A stretch of DNA of 64,000 nt from Sycobia sp. Sy_11 (lineage: Eukaryota > Arthropoda > Insecta > Hymenoptera > Epichrysomallidae): the NCBI GenBank assembly GCA_018907035.1, contig JACCIC010000121.1, positions 431,001 through 495,000 of the forward strand, given 5' to 3'. Position numbers and translations under genes: made by a program. The notes beneath the pieces were generated by a model. The model saw nothing but the letters and a program-made list of their open reading frames with translations. It made no database searches and had not been told where the DNA came from. Positions within the stretch are counted from its first letter, which is position 1, and the number at the start of each line of letters is the position of its first letter. Shown piece after piece: positions 22,542 through 35,421 of the stretch.

Positions 22542-22552
22542 TTGTTAGACTT

Positions 22553-23440
22553 CTATTAGGGTAAGTTGAAAATTTTTTAGAAAGTCATAATGATGGGTTT
22601 CCATAGAAATATTTTACAAGTATAGTTAATTAACTATCAATCATTGATTTTGATAATACTCATTAGTTCATATTATAATCACAGAAATATGAGTGTGAAC
22701 AAAAAAACACGTTTTTTTGACACAGAATACATATATCTACTGAATTGATCTAACTTGGTGGCTATTTATTGAATAATTTTTTATCATATTTATAAGAAAT
22801 TATTTTCTATGAGACTTTTGGAGTAATTTCCATTTCCCAGAACATTTTTAATGATAATAAAAAAACAGGTATTATTTGTTTATTTTTTGATGAATAATAC
22901 GCTTATGTTCAATTGTATCCAATCTGACCTTAGATTTGCGTATTGTTACTTGTGAATGCCAAATCAACTATTTTCTGATTGATAGTATCTTTCTACTGTA
23001 AAATATGCAACATTTGGTGTTATGAGATATCTTTATTCCTTTGTGCAATATTTCCAATATAAATTTTTTAAAATTAATATTAAAATACTATATAACAATC
23101 ATATTGCACCTTCAATAGTTATTATAACTGAATGTATAATTTACCAGTTTACTATTTTTTCTTTATAAAGAAACAAAGAAAAACAAATAAATACAACATT
23201 AAAAACACTTTTAATCCGTTAAATATGGATATTCAAATAACAGTACGCATAAAAAGCGCTATTCCATTAGAAATGGTCGCACTTGTTGAATTCCCAACAT
23301 TTAATGAACGCAAAGTAAGATATCTTATGAGCGTTCGCGTACATGGAACTAATATGTGCGAAAGATAAAGAGACAGAGAAGTATGGCCAAAGAGACAAAG
23401 AGTGAGCAAACGAGCGTATATGTAACTTATGTATTTAGGT
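22553..23440. other. AT-rich non-coding stretch
   Basis: No supported feature. Confidence 0.6.
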
Positions 23441-23561
23441 TATGAATACGACCGCAGGGATAGATAAAGTGTGCGCAAGGTTCTTCCCGAATTGTGGCGG
23501 ATCTTTCTTTTGGGCGTGTGCGCGCGTTTTTCGAGCAAGTGCCAGACGCAGAAATCTATAC

Positions 23562-23627
<66 letters not shown>

Positions 23628-24690
23628 GTGAGTGGCGGGAGGAACCAGCAGTTCGTCGGGTTCGAAAAGACAAATGGCTCTCGGTACGGCTAGCCCGTAT
23701 AGACGCGCAGGAAAAAGATACGCTCGGACGCCCGGTCGGTGAGAGAAGAGGGGAGAAAGAAGGAAAGGGTAAGAGGAAGGGATGAAAAAAAGGAAAGACA
23801 CGGAGAGCGCGAAAGAGGCCGGGATGCAATTATCTTAATGGAGTCGTGAAAGCCGACGAACTTTATCGATCCTCCACCACTGTACGAGTTAGCGCCTGAC
23901 TTTCTTCCTAGCATTAGCCGCATATGGAGGTGCAGAGGGTGGACACATATACAAACTCGCGAAACCTGGACTTTTTCACGCGGCGCATTTGATGAATCAT
24001 ATACGCAAGCAGAGCGATTCAGCGGTCGCCAAACCTCATTTATATCATATTTATCCAATTTACGGCTATTGAATTTTCAGATGATATGCCTCACTTTGAA
24101 TTCTCATATCTGCGCGGTTTTTGAGGAAAGAAACAGCGTATAATTTATCTGATCTTTTTGTATAGAAGGTGTTCCTTTTGGATCTCCACAAGGAACAGTG
24201 TATTTTACAGCTTGTACATAAATACGAAATCCATATGTCGTGGTTCTAATGAGAAAAAAAATTATTATTATACGCATAAAAATACATACGAATGAACTTA
24301 CACGTTGACCACTAAAAAGGAGAATTATGGCTGTTTGTAAGCTCTTGTGTTCTATACAGGTCAAAACTTTCAGAATTATATGAAAGAAATTTTAATTAAA
24401 AAGCTTTACTTAATGCCCTAGCTGAATACAGCTTATGATTTTTTCTGCGATATATAGCTTCATTTGCCAAGCGACGAAAAATGTATCTATTTTCCTATAT
24501 GCGAAAGTTTTTGACAGAGTTATTAGACTTTTAATAAAAGTACGTTTATATGATAAAGATAAATAAAGATTTAAAAATAATTTGCACAAAATGTTAAAGG
24601 GTACCTGTGTCCTAAAAGCTATAAAGCCATTACTTTTTGAAATTAATTATTTCATAGATCAGCATTTAAATTTGATAGAATCGATGATTC

Positions 24691-24692
<2 letters not shown>
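23441..24692. other. Unassigned stretch with compound microsatellite and GC-richer island
   Basis: A (TA)n tract (23561-23585) passes directly into a (GA)n tract (23586-23627). The island at about 23450-24050 is purine-rich to the right of the array. Long open frames on both strands here result from repeat and purine bias, not from recognisable protein. Confidence 0.5.
23561..23627. repeat. Compound (TA)n-(GA)n microsatellite
   Basis: About 25 bp of TA joined without a gap to about 42 bp of GA. Confidence 0.95.

Positions 24693-24751
<59 letters not shown>
24693..24751. repeat. (TA)n microsatellite
   Basis: Perfect TA repeat of about 59 bp. Confidence 0.95.
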
Positions 24752-24754
<3 letters not shown>

Positions 24755-26950
24755 TTAAGAAAACTATTTATAAGACATAGTGAATTTTTTACAATGCATT
24801 GCAGCGATTACGAAATTATATTCTGTTTTTGAAAGAGTTGAAATAAATTGACACGTGTGTTGGATTCGGTTAGATCGTTCGCACTTCATCCATCAAAATT
24901 TAAGGACGAATTGATAAATTTCAAATTTAAAATTAATAACAGTAGTAAAATGATAAGCGAAATCAACTGTTTAATTATTTCAATAAATCATAATAACAAA
25001 CTATATATGCGTGAATATGATACTGGAATTGAACTCATTTCATGATAACACGGGCGTCTCTCGATCAACTTTCAATTTTTTGAATTTTTTTTTACTACGA
25101 AATTGTACGAAAAGCTATTTCTACTTAAAATAATGAATTTTCTATTTGATTGATTCTTATTGAATGAATGGAGATAGTTGGGATAGATTATTTGCATAGT
25201 AGGAGATTTAAATTCTCGGTTGTGGAAATAATACAGAAAAATTCAGGTACACAGGTACATATTCTAAGAGTATAATGCCTAATTATGATAAGTACAAATA
25301 TCCAAGACCTCGTATAAAACAGCTATAAATTTTCCATTTTGTTGTTACAACATACATTTATTTCATTTTTCTTTATCTACTAAAAAACATATTAAATTTT
25401 AATAGAAAATAATATAATAGTCTAGTAAGATTTCATGGGATCTCAAATGATTTCAAATAATTTTAATTGCTTTTAATAAGTTTAAATACTATCGAATGAT
25501 TCAATCCATTCCATAATGAATAGATAGCAAGAATCTGATAATTTCTCAGAGTGAATACTTTAAGCTCAATATATCGGTAAATGTTAATACATCAGTAAAC
25601 ATTTGCTTTACATTATATACCTTAATACATCAGTTTTATATACATATCACATATGCAATTTTATGAAATGAGTAGTTAAAGAATTATCTAGAACTTATAC
25701 CACTAGAGCCATACTACTGTACTCCACAGCACTGATTCAACTAGACATTCGACTTTGCATAAGAGAGGCACGTCGAAAATATATTCCAGTGCGCTCGCAT
25801 GTATACGCAGCACAACTCCCTTTCCTCGCGTACTTTTCATCTATTTCGACCAGGTTTATTCTTATAATCGATGCGATGACCGATCGCGAACATTCAAAGC
25901 TTTACTCCCCCTTCCCCCGTACTACGACCGCACATACTCTACGAGCACTCCACGCTCTTTTTATTCTCTTCCTTTCCTCTCCGACACTCTCTAACCAATT
26001 CTCGATCATATTGAATCGAGACATCGCTCTCGTCGATTTACATATGTGTGTGCGTGTGTGTGCCGTCGCGATGTGCCGCGGAATGAAAAATGTCTCCCTC
26101 TCTCTAGATCGAGTCGCACGCGTCCAGGCACGTGGCGCGAGCCCGCACGCGTGTAGTGCACAACTGCCACCCTTCTATATAGGGAATGTAACCATGCGCG
26201 CGCCCTTTCGTTCCTCCAAAATGTATGACCGCTCACGCCTCTGGACGCACGAATGAGCACGCGCGGGCGCAACGTGCGTTCGGCCTTCCTCCCTCTGTCA
26301 CCCCTCTTATTCTCGCCTTGATTTTTTCAGACGTTATAATCCGCCTGCTGCCTCGTCATGTTTTTGCACGCTGTCATATTACATATAGGCGTTGCGAAAA
26401 AAGTTCACTTATCGAGGTCACCGTACTATATATATAGAGACTGCTAGCTTCTGCTGCTGCTACTACTGCGGTATTGTCATCAATGCGAATAGTAAGTCAC
26501 TTCTGTTTCGGTAGCTCTTAATTGTCTCTTAGATGTTATTATTCGGCGGTGTTCCCGCGGCTTGATTTGACAAGTCTAATACATATGTAAGTGCGTGCGT
26601 GTGCTTTCATATGGGACAGCTTTCTTTTTTGTTCATATGGTAATGAGCAATAAGGAAAGCCAGTGACTAAAGCTGGTTACGGGGCCATTATTTCGCGCTT
26701 GCGTTAGACTGCGTTTTTTGATTAACGTATATTTGCCGTTCAATTATAAGCTTTATAGTGTAAGTTTATATGCGAATACGATAATATAATTCTTTCAGCA
26801 GTCTGATCTAAAGAAATATTTACCACTACTACTCGATCCAACGAATACACACATTTTTTTATTCTTGGCCTATATTTATATGATTAATATTCGCTCATAT
26901 ATGCGATGTCCTTCTTCTTACGAAACTGAAAATCTATTGATCTCCTTCAA
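24752..26950. other. Unassigned stretch with CpG-rich island
   Basis: The first kilobase is AT-rich and empty. About 25740-26480 is GC- and CpG-rich, with TG/CG alternation near 26045-26065, a CTATATAGGG string at about 26177 and a GCTGCTGCTACTACTGC run near 26450. It may be a promoter or 5' region of an unseen gene, but no exon could be defined. Confidence 0.4.
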
Positions 26951-27244
26951 TGATATTTTGACGATACGCATATGCTTGTGTTTGATGAGTTCGGACAGGG
27001 AACAGAATAACCGTTAGATGAAAGAGCAATTAATAGATGCGGGGGATTGCGAGAGTGCAGGCGCACCTCATAAGTGCAGTTTGAGTTCAAGTAGCATTAG
27101 CGTCGTACGCAAACTTACCACGCATCCTTCTCGCTGGGTTATCGTTTATACGACGTTCTTATAAAATAAATTACCAATGTGTTGTATTCGCTGAATTATT
27201 CTTTCTGTATTTTCTGTCATTCCATAACCTATCCTCACTCGACA
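26951..27244 (+). repeat. 5' LTR of degraded Gypsy copy 2
   Basis: Matches 29407-29683 along its length, with shared blocks such as ATGCTTGTGTTTGA, GCAATTAATAGATGCGGGGG and TTCTTATAAAATAAATTA. It ends in ACA, followed by TTGGTAAGCTCGACG, a primer-site position equivalent to that of the Gypsy element at 44-49 kb. The left boundary is less certain than the right. Confidence 0.8.
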
Positions 27245-27384
27245 TTGGTAAGCTCGACGTGATAGAAATATCTATGGAGTGGACGGAAACGGAGATAAAC
27301 ATTAATCAAGTACACAACAAAAACGAGGACGCTAGGATGAATAATGGAAACAACACCCCGGAGACAACAAAATCTGTACACGTT
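27245..27384 (+). pseudogene. Gypsy copy 2 gag stub
   Basis: The sequence after the primer site reads MEWTETEI.IN with NKNEDARMNNGNN. It parallels the gag start of the 44-49 kb element (MEWTETDMNVSQ...KGEDASMSSGNN). The gag breaks off after about 40 codons. Confidence 0.7.
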
Positions 27385-27610
27385 CCTTGCTAATATATCT
27401 GGATTTCCTTATATTTGCTTTTTGTATTTATTTTACCATCATAATTTCACATTCCTATTTTATCATCCTGCGCCTTGATAAATTAATAGACTTTTTATCT
27501 TTATTTTTATAAACATTGATCGGCACTAGAATGATCGGATTTAAATAAAAGCATCCGGACACGATACCGCTCAAGTAGAGCGGCCACAGTATCATTCTTA
27601 ATCTATTTAA
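27385..27610. repeat. Non-Gypsy insert ending in a CCGCTC hairpin
   Basis: AT-rich DNA of a different character replaces most of gag, protease and RT. Its right part (27553-27595) resembles 63822-63862, including the hairpin CCGCTC/GAGCGG and CAGTAT. This suggests insertion of, or deletion around, another dispersed repeat. Confidence 0.45.
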
Positions 27611-27618
27611 GTGCGCCT

Positions 27619-29406
27619 TCGAGCTGTCAAAAATGCAGTTTTTAGGTTATAAAGTGGAAAAAGACGGCACGCATCCGTTAGAACAGTAAGTCGCATCAAT
27701 ACAAGATTTTCCGAAACCACAAAACGTGAACGAGCTCCGATGCTTTTTGGGTATGATATAACTTCTGTCAACGTTTCATACCTAAAGTCGCGGTCCTACA
27801 GAGACTGCTCAACGAAATGCTCGCGGGCCCCAAAAGGAAAGGCTGCTATCGCATGGACACAGGCAGCCGAAGAATCGTTCACGGTTATGAACAATTCGTT
27901 AGAAAATGGAATGTAGCTCGCACATCCTATCCCCGGAGTTGTATTAAGTATAGCCGTCGATGCCTCAGATTATACGATGGGCACAATACTCTAGCAACGG
28001 AAAGCTGATATGTGGCAGTCCTTAGCCTTCTTTATGAAGGCGCTTAATAACGCGCACCGAAAATACGGCGCGTGTGACTGCAAGTTATTGGCCATTTACG
28101 CTGCTGTGAAAAGATTCCGTTACACTTTTGAGGAACGATCAGAGACAGTATCTACAGATCTCACACCTCTTCGCTTTTCAACAAAAGCTCGCTACGACAG
28201 TTTCGATATTTAAATTATATTTCTCAATTCACAACCGACATTCGACACATCAGCGGATTGAGTAATGTTGTCGCGGATACGTTCTCGTGTGTAGCCGAAG
28301 TAACACGGGATGTAAAGCTGGAAGAAATGGCAACAATAAGACACCGAGCTGAAAGACGTACTGCGGTCCGATTCAGAACTACAATTGAAGAAGCTAACCG
28401 TATCAGAGACTGAAGCAACACTGTTCTGTGATATATCGACTGCTAATACGGCCGTTAGGTATTTAATACGTTGTGCGTTCTGTCACATCTTAGCTGGCAA
28501 GTCATACAAAAGCTTATTTCTGAACGCCTCGTATGGTCGAAAGTACAAAAAGCTGGTCAAGAGCATGCGTGCCGTGCCAGCGGTCGAAAGTGACTCGTCA
28601 CGTGGATGCTCCTACAGATACGTTTACAGCCGTCGGAAGATTTGAGTACACACGTGTAGATATCGTAGGATTACTTCTGATTTCGCGAGAATATCGCTCT
28701 CTCTTTACTTGTGTAGATCGTTTTACACGATGTCCTGAAGCGATACAATTAAAGGACATCGAAGTAGCAACCGTCGCTAAAGTGTTGGTGAATGGATCGA
28801 TTGTGAGATTCTGAACGCCACTATGAATAATAAGCGACTAAGGTCGTCAATTTGAGTTTAGCCTGTGGAACTCACGCGCTTAGCATGCATAACTTATTTG
28901 AGGACGACGGCGTATCACTATGCGGATAATGGAATGAAGGAGCGCTTTCACTGTCAGCTGAAAGCCGCATTAAAATACCACGAAATCGAGGCATAGACGG
29001 AGATGTTACCCATCGTTTTTCTTCGTATACGGACAGCATACAAAGAAGATTTGGAAGCAACAACGGCGGAGTTTACGAACAATACTACACCAAAGCACTT
29101 GACTACGACTCAGGGTATCACCACCATACCTTTCAAGCACTTTATCGCGCACCGTTGCTTGAAATTTATTCCATTTTCATGACATGCACTACTCACGCGT
29201 TGTTACAAATCACTAAATAGCTGGCGAAGAAATAATCGTACAATGGTTGTCAAGGTCTCAATTGAGAGAGTAGAGATTTACTATTACGATGATGGAGTTA
29301 CAGGTCTGCAGTGCTACCACAGGCCGAGAAATACAATCGATCGCATTACTTAATTGTCTGATCTCGTATATCATCTAAAATTTTTGTTAGCACTGGCGTG
29401 GGGGTG
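27619..29406 (+). pseudogene. Gypsy copy 2 pol remnant (RT end, RNase H, integrase)
   Basis: Reads MQFLGYKVEKDGTHPL (RT tail, about 27630), then RNase H pieces SLAFFMKALNNAHRKYGA (about 28020-28075) and KLLAIYAAVKRFRYT. A linker follows, TTDIRHISGLSNVVAD (about 28230-28275). The integrase start reads VDIVGLLLISREYRSLFTCV (about 28657-28720), with the first catalytic Asp kept. A short divergent C-terminal part includes AYKEDL near 29040. Many stops and frameshifts. It belongs to the same family as the minus-strand element at 44.4-49.1 kb. Confidence 0.85.
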
Positions 29407-29683
29407 TGTAGTGACACGCAGATGCTTGTGTTTGACGAGTTCTGAAGGGAACAGAATAACCTTTAGATGCAAGAGCAATTAATAGATGCGGGGGACTGCG
29501 AGAGTTCAGGCGCACCTTAGGAGTGCAGTTTGAGTTCAGGTAGTATCAACTTCGCATGCATACTTACCATGCATCCTTCTCACCGCTTTACTGTTTACAC
29601 AACGTTCTTATAAAATAAATTATCGTTGTGTTCGCTGAATTATTTTTTCTGTGTTTTCTGTCATTCCATAACCTATCCTTACA
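29407..29683 (+). repeat. 3' LTR of degraded Gypsy copy 2
   Basis: Partner of 26951-27244. It is preceded by a purine-rich tract GTGGGGGTG (29398-29406) that serves as polypurine tract and begins TGTAGTGACACGC. It ends near CTTACA at 29683. No clear target duplication remains. Confidence 0.8.
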
Positions 29684-30858
29684 CCAAAACATAAATTACA
29701 AAGAATAGAAATGGTAAATCTTTTTTTTAATCAAAAATAATATATTTCTAGAATCAATTTTTAAATTTCATTTCATAAATCACTTTTAGAAATACGAATC
29801 AAATTTGCTACTTTCAAAGATATATAATTATCAATAAAAATATAAAACGACATGTATCTTCTTTCCCACCCCAATAAGAAAATAATTAGCGCGACATCTA
29901 GAAAACTTTATTTAGGCAACCAATCGGAATGAAAATTTAATTAACAACTTTTGATTTTATGAAGGCAATGTTTAATAATTTAAAATTATGTTAATTTATT
30001 TTTCGTTCAAAATTCCATAATTTAATGTTACTATTAAGGGGCTTGCATAGGCAATAATTATAAAAAACTGTAATTAAATAAAATTTTAAAGTCTACGACT
30101 ATTCATGTAATATAAGAATAGGTTTATCGTTTTTTTACTGATTAGAGGTGGTTTTCTGGTAGTATTTATATTTTCATAGGCTCTGCTTCAAACAAAATTT
30201 GAATTCGTAATTTTCAGAAATTGAAAGATAGGTGTACTAACTATAATAATCTAAAAAGATACTTAAATTATTCTTCATCCTATTCTACGAGGAGAGAACC
30301 AACTCTTTCTCTAAATCACTCAAGTACCCGAAACCGCCCCACGATATATATACAATAAAAATTACTATTTCTAATAACTATAAATAATTAACATTTTCAT
30401 TTTCTACTCAAATGATTATGATTTTTGTTTATAATTTTCAAGTTCAAGAATATTGTATTCTATTATTGTTATATAGATTATTACTATTATGGATTATAGA
30501 TTATTATTATCGGAATTTGTTTACTAATGTATAAAAAATGAAGTTATTGTTATATATGATACATTATGGATATTGTACAAAAATATGGAATGTTGTAGCG
30601 CTCATATTTTATCTACATATAAACAATTCATTCTACAATACGAGTTTTTGTTTCAAGCAATATTAAATGCTTGAGTTTCAAAGAAAATAGAAAAGAAATA
30701 ATGGAGATTAAAGTAAATTGGTACTAATATAGGCGCTCCTTTAATTATAATTTGAACATCAAAATATTACAACTTAATTTCTACTGTTGCTGTTTTGCCC
30801 ATATTAATGTATTCAAAGCCTTGATTGATAACTTTTTCATAATGATTTCTATAGATTT
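29684..30858. other. AT-rich non-coding stretch
   Basis: No supported feature. Confidence 0.6.
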
Positions 30859-31085
30859 TTAAACTCTAATTCCGGAGTTGCACATATTATGCAATGCAAC
30901 TATGCCAACGATTTTTCCAATTTTCAAAACATTTTTGAGTGGTCTTTGGAGTTTGCTGAACAGCCAGAAGTCACATTGTGCTAAATCAGACGAGTACGGT
31001 TGTTGCGGAACGATATTGGTTGAATTTTTGGCGAAATGTTCACGTAAAATCAATGCAGTGTGCAAAAACCAATAGTTAAAAATCA
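30859..31085 (-). pseudogene. Mariner transposase C-terminal fragment
   Basis: Minus-strand frame reads HTALILREHFAKNSTNIVPQ, then PYSSDLAQCDFWLFSKLQRPL. This is the segment between the second and third catalytic acids of a mariner transposase (PYSPDLAPCDFWLFxKL pattern, third Asp retained). It decays soon after. The rest of the element is not visible on this strand. Confidence 0.8.
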
Positions 31086-31508
31086 ATAGCCTTTTGAGAT
31101 GAATAGCTTCATGAAAAAGACGCATAATACTCGAATATGCATCGTTTGCCAATGCGTTTAATATATGTATAAAATATATAGTGTACATATAAGTTAACAA
31201 AAAATTATGAATTCAATAAAAATTTATAATTTATTGATTAAAATAGTGACTAACCGAGTATCAATGAAGTTAATAAGAATTCATAAAACGATATTAATTT
31301 TTTAGTTGGACTATATTTTATACCTAGTTTCAAGCTTGTTTTGAGATAGATTTTAAATATAACCTAAAAGATGACGTCACCAATCGATCCCGGACAGAGA
31401 TGTCAGACCTCATAAATTATATTTGTAGGTTGTGTATCTGTTAACAACTTTACAGCATTATATTTTTAAGTTTTTGTTTCAGTGTCGTGTATTCTATTCA
31501 GCAAAATC
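31086..31508. other. Stretch between two mariner scraps
   Basis: AT-rich. The part at about 31370-31508 may be the 5' untranslated end of the mariner fragment that follows. Confidence 0.4.
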
Positions 31509-31660
31509 ATGACAAGTTTTCAGCCAAATAAACGTCATTTGCAGGATGCACTGCTTCTATTCTTTAATATAAGGAAAAGTGCGGCCTCAACCGTACTTTT
31601 TTCACATATTATAGGGAAAATGTATTAATAAGTCGATGTGCGACGAGTGATTCAAACGAT
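31509..31660 (+). pseudogene. Mariner transposase N-terminal fragment
   Basis: Starts with ATG and reads MTSFQPNKRHLQDALLLFFN, then KSAAS, the N-terminal helix-turn-helix of mariner transposases. A frameshift follows and the match fades after ENVLISRC. It lies on the opposite strand to the fragment at 30859-31085, so the two come from different insertions or from a rearranged one. Confidence 0.6.
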
Positions 31661-33266
31661 CACGAGCGATTCAAATAATCCTCCTAATAAAACATTCTGA
31701 ACGTTTCGACGGCCGATATTTCATTTTGCGCACAAAAGTTAATGCTACTTCCTTGTTGAATAATTTCAGACATTATCAAAACCGAAGAAACAACTTTTTT
31801 TGTTCACAAAACACAAGCGTAACTATATGACAAATGAAGATAATTGCGTGAAATTTGGCACAGATAAATGACAGTATCAACTTAAAAATAAAAACATTTT
31901 CTGAATCGATAAACCCGGGAAGTTTGAATTGAAAAGTCTTACCCATATTTGTACACAATAGTATATATATAATAGCCTTATTGACTAAAATATATAGTTC
32001 AACACTATATGTAATGTTTATTTTATGCGAATTATGTCCCTTGTTGTGGTCAGGACTATGTTTAAGAAAGTAAATAATCGACTTCCATAATCGTATGAAA
32101 ATATACTAATATTTTGATAATGCCATTCCTCTAAAATATAATTAGATCTCTTACATGGATAGGTTGTCAGATACGGGTATCGCTTTATCTCTAGTGAGAT
32201 AACTCTGATTAGCTTCAAAATTTAAATTACCAGTTTTGGAGCCTAATGTCTCTTATTTTCAAGATATTGTACTTTAAATCAAGAAAAACTCTCAAGCCAC
32301 TATAATATTATATTATGAACCATTTTCTGCTTAATTCCTACAATATCGATCAAGAAACCGCATCATGTCATCCGGCTACCTGATATTGCAGAATCTAGTT
32401 GTTTGCAATCAGTATTAAACGTCTCTTTTCATTGGCATTATATACTATGATATTTTAAAATCAGTTTAAAGCTACAGAAAAATAAAACAGCATAAAACTA
32501 CATTATCGAGCAAAATTATATTTCAGCAATTATGAACTTTCATGCACACACATAACCATCTAACATATCGTAAATTTGACTGAAACTTAATTGATAATTA
32601 AAGTAACTGTATGTTTTCTGATAAAGATTAATTAGCATATTTTTTCTTCAAATTCTACTCTTTCTTTTTACCCGGTGTTAAAAATATGGATTTCTATCTA
32701 AAAAAATCGCGCGACTACACGATCATGTCGAAGTTAATTTAAAGAAATTATCAAATCTTGTAAATGAGACATCGTTAGCTCGTAAAACTTTTCAGGGCAC
32801 CTTTTAGAGATCATCAGAGGTATTTTCCTCAATTTGAACTAAATCATTTAGCCAAATATCATCGCCTCTTTTTGACAAGGGATATTATTATATTACTGTC
32901 AAGTAAGTCTGCTCATTTAATTCAATGAATTAAATTTTGATATTACCTATAATGTAAATATTTTATTAAACATAATCTTGATTTTTTTTATTCTCAAGGC
33001 GCTAATCCTCAACGGTTCACAATCAACGAAAAATAATTTAAAAAATGCTTTTCTTTACGTGTGCTTATCCCGATAAAAGAGTCAACATTATAGCATACAG
33101 AAATATCTATCTGGTCCAAAGGACCAACTCCTCCACAGATAAGTATCGTAAAGGCAAATATCACCTATATACATTCACTCTTGATATGTCTGTGTGTCTG
33201 CGTGCGCGCGTGCGACAGACGTATGCCCGCATATCTCAATACTCTTCCCTATAGGAGACAGAAGTA

Positions 33267-33268
<2 letters not shown>
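31661..33268. other. AT-rich non-coding stretch
   Basis: No supported feature over 1.6 kb. Confidence 0.6.
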
Positions 33269-33319
<51 letters not shown>

Positions 33320-33433
33320 TGGTAAGTGGCACTTCGCGCCCTTCTATCCCTATAAAGTTGGCCCTGTTGGCGCACCTTTGCATGGACGCGGTGATAAAGC
33401 CTAATCGCTCCGCCGCTCCATGAAGCCATTGTC

Positions 33434-33490
<57 letters not shown>

Positions 33491-33583
33491 GCACGGACGT
33501 GGCAGTCAAGAGCTATAGATATACATATACGGAGCCAACTGGCGCTCCTGTGTTTGAGGGACACTCCGCGAGCGACAAGTATA

Positions 33584-33641
<58 letters not shown>

Positions 33642-33703
33642 GCATATGGGGGCCGCGCGCGGACAAAGTGTGTAGTGCTACTCGTTGTGTTACTTTTATG
33701 TCC

Positions 33704-33754
<51 letters not shown>
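33269..33754. repeat. Cluster of three (TA)n arrays and one (GA)n array
   Basis: TA arrays at 33269-33317, 33438-33486 and 33585-33634, and a GA array at 33709-33754. They are separated by about 75-120 bp of GC-richer unique sequence. The long open frames across this block are pure repeat translations. Confidence 0.95.
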
Positions 33755-33757
<3 letters not shown>

Positions 33758-34393
33758 ACTCCGATTTCGGGATGTGCGAGGCGGCGCATACTTCAAAGGT
33801 TAATAATAAGCTCTCTTGTTTGCGCCATGTGCTGGGCTCTTAATTTTCGTGCAATAACAGACGAAAACTATACAATGCACGACCGATGAGCCCAATTTAT
33901 CTTTGCTCTCATGGATAGGATAGAACTAAAGGCTTATCAAAGCATTGATGACGATTGACCGTACAGGGACTGAAGTGTTCAATATCTTACATACATTGTC
34001 ACTATAGTCAAGAGAGTTTTTTTGAAGCGGTTCTGATGTGGATGCTTCTTGTATGATACGAACAAAACAATTGAGGTGTGCAATTAAAAAAGTCAGTCCA
34101 AAGGAATGATGCAATTGCATATGTTCCATGTAATTTCTAAAGTTGTAAAATTAATGCAATGAAAGAAAAACTCAGAACGTGGACGAACTGCTGAAGTAAT
34201 TTTTAGAACATTGCTTCAAATAGTTACTTAATTTGATCAAAAAAATGATTGCGATAAATTTGACATTATCGCATGTGGATAAAAATTGTATAATTTTTTA
34301 TTTTATCAAGCACATGAGCATTGTAGCTGACTCGTTTTTGCAAGGTATTAGAGAAAATACGAATGAGGTTCTGCATCATTTTTTCATTCTTAT
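33755..34393. other. Unassigned stretch left of Copia LTR
   Basis: No supported feature. It is the flank into which the Copia 3' LTR was inserted. Confidence 0.55.
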
Positions 34394-34759
34394 TGAATTT
34401 TTATTAAATATAGTAGGTGGAATTTTAATATAAAGATACACGAAATAATCTTTTAACATGAACTTTATTTCAAACGAGAAAAGAAAAGACGTCTGTTCAA
34501 ACGAAAGGACGACGCAAGACTCACTACAGTACTCGATAAAGAAAACTCTGCAAGCCCTTGTGAGAAGCTTAAAACCTATATAAAAAATTAGGTATCTAAA
34601 CAATAAACTCATAACTCATTTGCCGCGCAGGGCAGCAAAGACGCAGATCGTAATAAGACCAGTGGATTCATATGTTTACATCTTTTTACGATACGGTCCA
34701 ATATTTAGCTTGAAGTATTTTTTAATTTATTATTTATAAAAGACTAAAATAATCTAACA
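34394..34759 (-). repeat. 3' LTR of Copia copy A (366 bp)
   Basis: Begins TG and ends CA on either strand. It matches 54270-54635, the same length, at over 90% identity by eye. On the minus strand a polypurine tract GAGAGGG immediately precedes it (about 34761-34768), which defines it as a 3' LTR. Confidence 0.9.
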
Positions 34760-35421
34760 CGCCCTCTCAAAAATTACATGAGTAAATACAATTATATATA
34801 ATAAAATTATATAAAATATTGTGACAATTAATTTGACTAAAGTCTTAATTTTTAATAGAATTTTATTAATTTACAAGAATATAATTAATAGAACAAAACC
34901 GAGGATACAACCTCGCACTATAATGTTGAAATAAGAACTAACTATTGCCCTCCGCTGAAGGCATTACATTACCTCGGAGATGCTACATTTACCGTTAGAC
35001 AATAGATACAAGTACATCCATGACTATCGCATTCGGACACAAGGTATACGCACATAACCAGGTATATTGCCTTAATCTACTCCACTCGACAATCATGTGC
35101 ATTTTAGGCAGCTCCTTCCCCTTTTTTGACAATGAAATAAGCCGTGTTACTAAGAAATGCACGTACATTAAGTTTCCCCCGATATAATATATTTCTAAAT
35201 TAAATCGTCATAAATTCAATAAATATATAATAAAATAAAACTTAATATTAGGTATACGATAGATCCTTTCAGTCTATATTCTTTGCTCGTTTGTTCTAGG
35301 AAATTACACACGGTCCAACATTTGTTGCAAGGAATAGGGAGACCCAGCAAAACCTATTCAAATCGTCTCTATTACTAATATTATAAAATATATTTATGAA
35401 AACAATATGAATTATATTTTA
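34760..35421 (-). mobile_element. Copia copy A 3' untranslated region or interposed sequence
   Basis: Lies between the pol end and the 3' LTR. Homology with Copia copy B begins only at about 35343 (CCCAGCAAAACCTATTC). The 580 bp to the left have no match in the window because copy B is truncated there. No frame of interest. Confidence 0.5.

Noticed and set aside
25755..26272. Overlapping plus and minus frames of 80-155 codons in a CpG-rich island
   Set aside because: Explained by GC-rich composition with few stops; no domain or signal seen.
33268..33889. Long open frames on both strands rich in Tyr-Ile or Ser-Leu/Arg-Glu
   Set aside because: They are translations of (TA)n and (GA)n arrays with no other protein-like content.
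34376..34612. Conserved 70-80 codon frame also present at 54266-54487
   Set aside because: Conserved only because both lie in Copia LTRs; the identical position in a repeat explains it.
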